NCBI GenBank assembly: GCA_963377175.1
Contig: CAUJNA010000580.1
Location: 982,347-1,046,346, forward strand
Length of the DNA: 64,000 nucleotides
Source of the DNA: Effrenium voratum
Lineage: Eukaryota; Sar; Dinophyceae; Suessiales; Symbiodiniaceae
Direction of reading: 5' to 3'
The notes below the pieces were generated by a model. That model saw only the letters and a list, made by a program, of their open reading frames with translations. It ran no database searches and was not told the DNA's origin. Made by a program: the position numbers and the translations under genes. Within the stretch, counting starts at the first letter, position 1; each line of letters begins with the position of its first letter. This document shows, piece after piece, positions 57,072 through 64,000 of this stretch.

Positions 57072-58830
57072 TCATCGCTTCCACGGACGGTTGCTCGTTT
57101 CCGATTGGCTGTAGTGGTCGTAGTCGTACCAAGTCGAGGAACTATAGCCTTTCCATCCAGGTTGATCGTAGCCGTAACCTTTGTTGTATCTCCATGAGCT
57201 TCCCCAGGTATTCTCCTTCTTCTTCTGATTGTACTCCTTGGCTCTCTGGGTGTCTTGTTTTGTGCCATTCAGGAACATCTCGTTGGTGATGCGCTTGAGG
57301 TCACCTGGCAATCGGAAATGATTAGCGCGGTCTCGTCCTGCATTTTCTTCCTTTCGCCTTTCGTCATGGACTCATACACGGATCTTCGAAAGCGATTTTG
57401 GATGTCGGTCTTTGCCCATCCAAGCACAAACGTCATCATGCAATCCGGAAATGTTCGATCACATCCAGAACCAGTCTTCATGTAAAGATGGTGACGTACG
57501 ATTGCCTTCATCGTGCAGGAGGTAGCCATGGCGTAATCCATTCTTTCTTCAATAGGCATCCCCCTTGTCGTGTTCCATGTGTCCTGGTAGGTCTGCATGA
57601 TGCGGTTGCTGAATCCAAATTCCGGATTATAGACCCACTTTCACTGCAATTGGCTGAAAGGGTTGCGTCACACTGGTATGTCGTGACAAGTGGCATGATT
57701 CCGGTTTGGAAATCCTCTCTTGCTGCTCCATGGTTCATATTCGGATGAGCATGGGAAACTCCAATTGTTGCGTGTGGAAGTCCGGCTCGAGAACGTGTCG
57801 ACTGTCATAATCCGTCTTTGGAGTCTTGGTTGAACTCGGAAGTGCTCCTCGGAACTCGTTACTCTGGTCGATCTGAATCACCACAATTTCTTTGTTGCGT
57901 CCACAGGTCTGGATGCAAGTTCGTGGTGGCAATCTCTCGCCGACATAATGCTTGAGGTTTTCCTTGGACATATGAGGACCTGTCGTCGCCAGACAGTCGA
58001 AGGTTGGCGTGTCATACTCCGGGTCTACGCAGTCGATCTCGGTGCCAAAGAAACATCTGAACATTGCAAATGTGGTTCCCCAGCTCTGGGATCTCGTTGA
58101 GATGTACCGCGCCAAAAGTTCGACTCTGCGCGCGCTCATTGCCACGGACAAAACAGGCGATGGGTCTAGCAGACCCAATGCCCTTGTATCCTGAGAGGAT
58201 AAACAAGCGCAGCTTAGGAATCCTCGCGAGGTTCCCATGGTTCATGGATGAGTGGCAATCTCGAGCTTGGAATCCAAATGGCAGTCGAATCGGATACCCG
58301 GATGCTGGTTGTGCAGCTCTGTACTCTTCCATGGATGGCTTGTTGCTGCGCTGGCGAAAGTAAAATACCTCTTTGTCAACATGCTCGTCAGGATCGACGT
58401 GTCTCAGGGAATCAATCTCACACTGGTTGAGGTCCTTGTGAACCTTCTGAGGATTCTTTTCATACCTTTGCATGAAGTGAAGGTAATCTTGAGTTCTTCT
58501 TCTGCTTCAGCATTACTCATTTCGCGGTCGAGATAGACCTGCTGGAATTCCTCGTTGAACTTGGCGAGATTGTCAAGATTGAGGTATCGTGACCCTGTGT
58601 TTGACGACTCTTTCCCTGGCGGGCTCCATTCCTGGCTCATCATCATCGTCCCTGTCAGTGGAACGCGTCTTTTCTTGGTCTCGGTGGGCGCATTCTTCTG
58701 AGATTGGTCCTTTTCATGATCCAGAAGTTGGTCTGCATTTCCTGTCCCTCAGAATCATATGCCGCAAGGATTCTGTGGACCGATGGTATCTTCGGGTAAT
58801 GCAGCGCGTTCCTCGTCCTCCAGGCGCATG
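57072..58830 (-). pseudogene. unassigned 3' coding region of the retrotransposon
   Basis: Broken frames with protein-like content: LDNLAKFNEEFQQVYLDREM (58.6 kb), EVFYFRQRSNKPSMEEYRAA (58.3 kb), KENLKHYVGERLPPRTC (57.9 kb), VLGWAKTDIQNRFRRSVYES (57.4 kb) and a Tyr/Gly-rich end, YNKGYGYDQPGWKGYSSS (57.15 kb). A copia-like element should have reverse transcriptase and RNase H here, but no YVDD-like or DEDD pattern was seen. It could be a replaced or highly diverged pol end. Confidence 0.4.
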
Positions 58831-59059
58831 TGTCAATGCAGGATCACGTCGTCAATGTTCGCAAGATGGACATGTATTCTGTCCCGTGGGGTCGAGCTTC
58901 CCCGGCCTACTTCCTGCTCCGGAATGCTGTATATCTGGTCGTTGTAAGTAGCATAGAACATGAATGTGATCGGCTTCTTGCTGAATGGCTTGATCTTTCT
59001 ACCCTGTTCCACAGAGTCAGACACCGGTCTTCGCGTCCCATATTTCGGCTGAGTGGCAT

Positions 59060-59480
59060 CTGAGTCCGGATTCAGGATCTTTCAGTCCGTACACAGAAAT
59101 GAGAAAACAAGTTGCTGCGTGCAATGAACGTAGATCCTGGATGTCTGAGAATTTTTGATGATGAAATATCTTTTCTGCTTCAGCTGATAGCGCGCAATGG
59201 GTGCCACGAATTCAACCATGGCATGAAGCTCTTTCGCTTCTCCCAGACCTTCTGTTGGTTTGTTGGATGTTCTGCATATTTGACCATGCTCCACAAACTG
59301 GTGCCATGAGGCTGAGATCGGGCGATGATCTCCATGACCATGTCAAATCCATTGCGGATGTCTATTAGTGTCCCAACCTTTACACCTGTGAGTGCACAGC
59401 ATTGACTAAATCTGGCACTTCCTGCAAACATCTCGAGAACGTGAAACTTTCCTTTTCGTACACAATTCCAGCGTGCCTCT
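59060..59480 (-). pseudogene. cytosine-C5-methyltransferase-like domain of the retrotransposon (broken)
   Basis: HVLEMFAGSARFSQCCAL fits the SAM-binding motif I (FxGxG-like) and TLIDIRNGFDM the next acidic strand. In a shifted frame MAPVCGAWS aligns with the catalytic PCQ motif (GPPCQGFS), with P, C and S in register. RYFIIKNSQTSRI fits the ENV motif region, and VYGLKDPESG follows at 59.07 kb. At least one frameshift (near 59310) and an in-frame stop inactivate this copy. DNA methyltransferase domains captured by dinoflagellate retrotransposons are known; this placement after integrase agrees. Confidence 0.65.
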
Positions 59481-59492
59481 TCAAGAAGGATG

Positions 59493-60221
59493 TCACATCC
59501 CATGTTCTCTGCAGGTCTTGGTGCTGCAGGCTTGGGAATCGTGTTTCCAGCAACGCGTAATGGCTTGGAGGTTGATTCCAACCATTGCTCCTTCCAGAGA
59601 AAAGACTTTTCCTCTTAACCATATTCCTCCTTTGCTTCCGTCGGAACGAATCTTGGCTTTCACCTGTGGAGGTTTTGAACTCATTCGAACATGCTGACCA
59701 AGGTCTCTGCGGATGTCTTCGGATTGACGAGCTTCTTGGAATCCTTGTTTTGACAACTGTTTAATCTTGATTTCACAAGTTGTTGGTATGTCACTTTCTT
59801 CAGTGTTGCAGTCGCCGCGCCTGCCTTAACGGAGCTCAGCATGATCTTCAACTGCGCCTTCAGGAGTCGAACTGCTGCTTCAGCTCGATTCGGCCATGGT
59901 GTGTTCGGTCATATCGGTCTTTTTTGAGGAATTGGTACATTTCTACCATGTTTCCGTCATGAAGGCGTGATCTCCAACAACTGATTTCGGCTGCAAGTGG
60001 CACTGGTCAAAATAGTTCCTGAGCTCCACTTCTTGCGCGGTTGTCACTGCCTCTGCAGTGAGCAATGTCATTGCTCCATCCAGGATGACAAAAACAATGA
60101 TATGTTCTCCGGTTCCGACGAGGGACTTGACAGTGAGAATAATCAGGGGGGTTCGCCCGCCAGGTACGTGTTGCGACGCTGCGTCGGACGGCTCCTCACA
60201 AAGCGTCTGCGCAAGTCGCAC
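59493..60221 (-). pseudogene. retrotransposon integrase remnant
   Basis: LRNYFDQCHLQPKSVVGDHA (about 60010-59950) fits the second Asp region of dinoflagellate copia-like integrases. The C-terminal part has ARQSEDIRRDLGQHV and WLRGKVFSLEGAMVGINL (59.6 kb). The Glu-bearing middle part lies in a frame-broken stretch (59.8-59.9 kb). Confidence 0.65.
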
Positions 60222-60437
60222 GGGTGCGGATCCTTGATCTCGCTACGGCACCCCTGGATCTCCGCCCTGCATCCCTTGATGTTGCTGTGGAAGGTGTTGA
60301 AGACCGGTCTCACTTTGGGTTTTGTCAAATAAGTCATAGGTAGATTTCGGCAAGTGAAGAGCGCGTGTCCTGAATCGAAATTGGTCGGCAGTCGTGCGAT
60401 GATGCTGAAGGTGGAGCTTCTTCAACTCTTCGGGCTT

Positions 60438-61221
60438 TCACAATCGCTGGTGGGTTCTGCCTAAGGCAAGCGGTAACGACGTCGGTTCGTCTGCGGATGG
60501 TGCAGTAGGATCTGGCTCAATGGTCGACCGGCCTTTCTTGTCGATGATCCTGTCTGCTGCAGATCCTGAACCTGATTCTTCATCTTTTAGCGGATTGTCT
60601 GCGAAGGTGAAAATGGTCTTACCTATCCACAGGTTGATCATTGGTTTGTTCGCCTGGGATGTAAGGCTCCAATTGTCTTCTAGGATGTCTGGATCTCCGC
60701 CCTTGGATGCAACGGTCCCTGTTGCACGTTCTCGGCTAATGTTGTCAGCATTGATTGGACATTCCTTCGCTCCTGCTGGTGTGAACAGCGCCTTGCGAGG
60801 CGTGATGCGCACACGGATGAGCTGCTTGTTCTTCTTGTCGAGTATCCAATGATGCTGCTTTACAGACCCAATGGTTTTCGGAGTTGCTGTGTCCGCTGTT
60901 GTCTTGGATGATTTGAATGCACAAACAGTTTCTCTCTGGGAGTAATCCTCGGAAGTTGTTGTCATCATTGTAGACATAGTTTGTGAGTCCTTTTGCAGCA
61001 ATCTCTCCATGTGATTTCACTCTTGCCACTCCAGCAAGATCGACAACCGCTTGACGATTCATGCCAAGAGCCTTGCATGTGATCTTGTCACATTCAGGTG
61101 TGTGCTTGATGGTCATGTAGAGGTTCCGCATCTGGCTGATGCTGCGGAGGATCGGTACACAAGGATGTTGATGTTGGTACTGGCTGGAGGAGTCGTGTGA
61201 TATTTGAGACGCAAGGCCCAA
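60438..61221 (-). pseudogene. retrotransposon protease-integrase linker, two frames
   Basis: KHTPECDKITCKALGMNRQ and ARVKSHGEIAAKGLTNYVYN in one frame and IRVRITPRKALFTPAGA in another. This is the usual linker between retropepsin and integrase in such elements; it is broken by a frameshift near 61.0 kb. Confidence 0.5.
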
Positions 61222-61297
61222 TAAACCTTAGCTGTCTCTCCATTGGCAAATGTGAACTTGGTCTTGGCCGGAATGTACTGGTAGGAGATGAGGTCCT

Positions 61298-61500
61298 TCA
61301 TGGTTCGATGGCCTGAGTAAAACGCTGGATTGCATGCCAGCTGCCCATGGATCTGGTACATCCGTTGTCCAAGATCGCATATGTCAAATTGTGCTGCGGG
61401 TTGGTGACTGGCGCCAGTTGCGACGGACAAAATTGTTCTGAAACTGTATCGTCTTGGATCAGCTTCTCGTGGATGGCCTCTTTCTCATGCTGCTGAAAAG
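61298..61500 (-). pseudogene. retropepsin-like protease remnant
   Basis: NLTYAILDNGCTRSMGSWHA (about 61390-61330) matches the active-site strand of copia-like proteases, where LDTGCT or LDSGA is usual. Here Asn replaces Thr/Ser after the catalytic Asp. Confidence 0.6.
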
Positions 61501-61502
61501 CG

Positions 61503-62706
61503 TCATGGAATGCTATTATCACTTGTCCTTTGTGATGAGTGCCAGCCTGATTCACTCCAACTCCATGATGCATCCCAATCTTGGTCTGTCCAACCGGCAT
61601 AGGTAGGTGGATGGTGCAAGTTGGCGGATTGCTCCTCCAAATTCTCTGCCATGGCTGCGAACGTTTTGGGTTTTCCTTTGTCATGTCCGCCTTTTCCTTT
61701 GCCACTGTCATAGGATGGATAACCCTTGTTTCCATCATAGGGAAACTGGAATATTGTTGTTCCTTTCTTCCCTTTCTTTCCTTTGCCTTTTCCCCAACAT
61801 GCCTGGTCGTAGGGATCCTGGTTTTCGTTGGCCATATTGGCCTTCCCGCCGGAACCACTTTTTCTGAAGGTTTGAAGCCACCTCATTGGTGACTCCCCTT
61901 TTTGCTTCCTGGTTTTCCTTTTCCTTTTCTCTTCTTGAACCTGAAATTGCGCCCACGACACAAAAAGTCGCTGCATCATTATTCGCCATGTGTCCTTCAA
62001 CTCCATCTTCGTCTTCCACTCAGAAACCTTCATCGCCTTCATACTCCCCTTGTTCTAGGATGTAGAAGGTGTTACTCCGATTTTCTCCTGGAGGTCGGAT
62101 GGATGGATCTTGGATGGATGGTCTCGTTGTAATGGAGAGATTTTAATATGGAGAGATTTTAATACTCATCATCTCGTAGGTGTAATTCTTGAGCGAGATG
62201 TTTCTCAAAGACATTGCACTGATCAGTCTCAACTCACTCTGGATGATGAAGAAATGCGCACTGAGATTGTCGCTGAGGGGAAATGCGTCCTTGTGCCTTG
62301 TCTGCATGCCATTGAGGCACTGTCTGAGTACTTCTCGATTGTCTGTGGACAGCAGATCTGGAGGCGCGGTGCGGGCGCCGGCTGCTTGCTGATGCGCGGC
62401 AATTCTTCTTGCATTGCCATCGTGCACTGATGCTATGAACTTTGGTGACTGTGCCGTGTGAACAGGCATCAAGTCCATTTCAATCTCATCAAGAGAATTT
62501 CAAACTTTGATGTGAATATGAGGAAACTCAGTGTTCTGCCTTCTGTGATTGACGAGTGTTCTGAAAGTCACCCAATCATCTACGAGTTCTTCATATCTAA
62601 ACCAGCTGACTTTTCCATCATACAATGGCGGCTGCTTGGCGGTCATCGATAAGTTGAGCGTCTCTTCAGTGAAGCCATGGGAGCCTACGCTTGAATAGGC
62701 CTCCAT
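61503..62706 (-). pseudogene. retrotransposon gag remnant
   Basis: The start has TAKQPPLYDGKVSWFRYEE and LVDDWVTFRTL (62.64-62.57 kb), as in dinoflagellate copia-like gag. A shifted frame carries a Lys/Gly-rich nucleocapsid-like tail (GKGKGKKGKKG, 61.8 kb) without a normal CCHC knuckle. Confidence 0.6.
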
Positions 62707-62749
62707 GAAGCCTTCTCCATCGGACGACGTCTTGTTTGGATCTCTTGCG

Positions 62750-62769
62750 GGAAACCCGCTCCGCTACCA
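62750..62769 (-). other. primer-binding site, initiator Met-tRNA type
   Basis: On the minus strand TGGTAGCGGAGCGGGTTTCC begins 5 bp inside the 5' LTR. It shares TGGTAGCnGAG and GGTTTC with the complement of initiator tRNA-Met. Nearly identical to the site in the 3.3-7.8 kb element. Confidence 0.75.
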
Positions 62770-62774
62770 CAAAC

Positions 62775-63099
62775 TGAGGCCTGCTGTGCCAGGGGTATCT
62801 TATCCGCGAAGGGAACGGATACCTTGTGGAAGTAGAGGATCTTTATGTGGTGGTCCGCTAGCACCTTTGCATAACGGATGCAATGGCTCAGTGAGCTATG
62901 CGCATCTCAGGTGTGACATGAAAGGCCTTGAGCCAAAATAGTAACATGTTGCATGGAGATCAATGGGTCCAGAAACAAACACAAAACAGACACAAATTCC
63001 TTCTGATCTCCAGCACTGAGTTTCTATTGGCTTATTGGCCTTCGACCGTAGCCATTCAAGTGTGTGCCATAGCCATGAATGAGTCAGTGACAGATAACA
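62775..63099 (-). repeat. 5' LTR of the 56.4-63.1 kb retrotransposon
   Basis: TGAGGCC ... CAGATAACA. Carries the same SL-like blocks as the other LTR: CTTGAGCCAAAATAG at 62927-62941 (one mismatch) and ACCGTAGCCATTCAAG at 63045-63060. It has an extra 17-18 bp (TATGCGCATCTCAGGTG-type) near 62896-62912. Confidence 0.85.
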
Positions 63100-63100
63100 T

Positions 63101-63232
63101 CTGACTCTTCGCTCGAGCGGCCAACGCGGGTGGTCGGAAAGCCCTTGGTGAGGATCCGCAGCGCCAGCAGCTGCCGGAGGCCCAGCTTCTTCAGGTCCCC
63201 TGCCGCCCGTGCGTTCGGCGCGCGAAAACCAC
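63101..63232 (-). CDS. candidate exon abutting the retrotransposon LTR, unknown product
   Basis: The frame reads GFRAPNARAAGDLKKLGLRQ then LLALRILTKGFPTTRVGRS and SEESD, GC-rich and protein-like. It runs to within a base or two of the LTR, whose first bases (TGTTATC) would give a GT donor. An internal CGC/GTTGGC is another possible donor. It may be the next upstream exon of the set at 54.9, 52.7 and 49.4 kb. Confidence 0.45.
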
Positions 63233-63250
63233 TCAGTATGTGGAGCCAGG

Positions 63251-63361
63251 GTTCCACTTTTTGACTACCCTAAGATGGACTTAAACACAGGGGTTCTCCT
63301 TTTGGGGGGAATGAGCCACCCCTTGGTTTAAGTCTACCTTGGGGTAGTCGACAAGTGGAAC
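63251..63361. repeat. long inverted-repeat element, family H
   Basis: GTTCCACTTTTTGACTACCC, TAAGATGGACTTAAAC on the left is answered by GTTTAAGTCTACCTTGGGG, TAGTCGACAAGTGGAAC on the right. Arms of 36 bp with about five mismatches; loop about 38 bp. It lies some 20 bp from the candidate exon, at the end of the preceding intron. Confidence 0.9.
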
Positions 63362-63500
63362 GCTGTGACAGATATGATTTGCTTGTGGGTCACCATGAGA
63401 AACCACCAGGAATCGGACCGCAGGTTAAATCGTCCTTGGTCCCATTTTCCAGGGCAAGCCAGTTTGGGGTTACCTTATTCTTGACCCGCTCCAAATGGAC

Positions 63501-63612
63501 ATAGGTGTCCCTTTTTGGGAACATAGATGGGTTTCTCTGGTAGTTGATTAAACCAGGTAAACCAGGAATCGCCCTCTATTTTGCAACCAAATCAACCAAA
63601 AAGGACACCTAT
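63501..63612. repeat. inverted-repeat element, family I
   Basis: ATAGGTGTCCCTTTTTGG at the left, CCAAAAAGGACACCTAT at the right: 17-18 bp terminal inverted repeats with one gap. The same terminal motif occurs at 10193 and at the 5' edge of hcp intron 6. Confidence 0.85.
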
Positions 63613-64000
63613 GAAAATGCACCGGCGACCCTCCGAGAAATTGGCGGCCCCCCCACCTCCTTTTTTGGCGGGGGGTGATGAGGGTACCCTTTTTGGGTTG
63701 GCAAAGGAGGGCCAAAAGGAAACCCTTGCCATTTTTTGGGGGGGTCCCTCAAAAAAAGACACACAAATGGGCGCGTCTTCTTGGTTGGGGATTTTTTCCA
63801 CCAAGATGGCGACAATTCACCTCGCAACGCGGAGCGCGTTCGGATTCCACAATTGGGGTCACTTACTTGGAAGCACTCATGGGACTGGCGGGAGTTCAGG
63901 TGCCTGACCATTGATTGGTACGAACGAATCCACACAAGTTGGGATGGATGAACTCCTAGAGATCTGGGATGAACCTGGTTGGATTCTGTCGATCCAAATG
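63613..64000. other. no gene recognised
   Basis: Frames on both strands are open but show no motif or splice signals. Confidence 0.35.

Larger units (their letters stand above)
56402..63099 (-). mobile_element. LTR retrotransposon carrying a methyltransferase-like domain
   Basis: LTRs at 56402-56806 and 62775-63099 begin TG and end CA and share most of their length. An initiator-Met primer site lies 5 bp inside the right (5') LTR. Internal order on the minus strand: gag, protease, integrase, cytosine-C5-methyltransferase-like domain, then about 2 kb of unassigned reading frames. Every frame is interrupted, so this copy is dead. No reverse transcriptase motif was found. No target duplication is visible (CCCCC left, TCTGA right), so the two ends may come from recombination or the flanks may have decayed. 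Confidence 0.85.

Overview
The window is nuclear DNA of a dinoflagellate. The clearest sign is a full 22-nt dinoflagellate spliced-leader (SL) sequence at 39779-39800, followed at once by a shortened second SL copy. Supporting signs are very intron-rich genes with GT, GC and apparently GA splice donors, many small inverted-repeat elements in and beside introns, abundant simple-sequence DNA and decayed copia-like retrotransposons. No bacterial-style operons, CRISPR arrays or rRNA genes were seen. Most of the 64 kb is repeat or intron; real coding sequence is a small part.

Layout, left to right. (1) 1.4-11.7 kb, minus strand: exons of a DEAD-box RNA helicase (Q motif, motif I, motif Ia and the following GG region), running off the left edge. 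Its fourth intron in the window (about 7.5 kb) appears to hold a complete TMEM43/LUMA-like membrane-protein gene (three exons, 1764-8343) on the same strand. The first intron of that nested gene holds an LTR retrotransposon (3253-7759) with a 5-bp target duplication, an initiator-Met primer site and gag, protease and integrase remnants. (2) 12-24 kb: repeats, a candidate plus-strand exon at 13855 next to a short telomere-like tract, and a series of minus-strand exons (16.4-23.7 kb) that look like an RNA-binding protein with CCCH zinc finger, Gly-rich, Ala-rich and Arg/Ser-rich parts. (3) 24-37 kb: simple repeats, a 3.5-kb ATTC tetranucleotide tract and a roughly 190-bp satellite (32.25-36.27 kb). 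(4) 37.3-44.1 kb, minus strand: an apparently intact seven-exon hybrid-cluster protein gene (hcp), whose exons join to exactly 580 codons with every metal ligand present. Intron 5 contains GC-rich minisatellites, a tRNA-like remnant and the SL relict. The satellite reappears just beyond its 5' end. (5) 45-56 kb: sparse candidate exons, small inverted-repeat elements and minisatellites. (6) 56.4-63.1 kb: a second LTR retrotransposon (minus strand) with gag, protease and integrase remnants and a cytosine-C5-methyltransferase-like domain. Its LTRs carry SL-like sequence. (7) 63.1-64 kb: one candidate exon and two perfect-looking inverted-repeat elements.

The main points of interest are the methyltransferase-bearing LTR element with SL-like sequence in its LTRs, the nested TMEM43-like gene, and several families of inverted-repeat elements that coincide with introns (candidate introners), best seen in hcp. 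Exon limits are from eye inspection of sequence and family motifs; no alignment or search was run.
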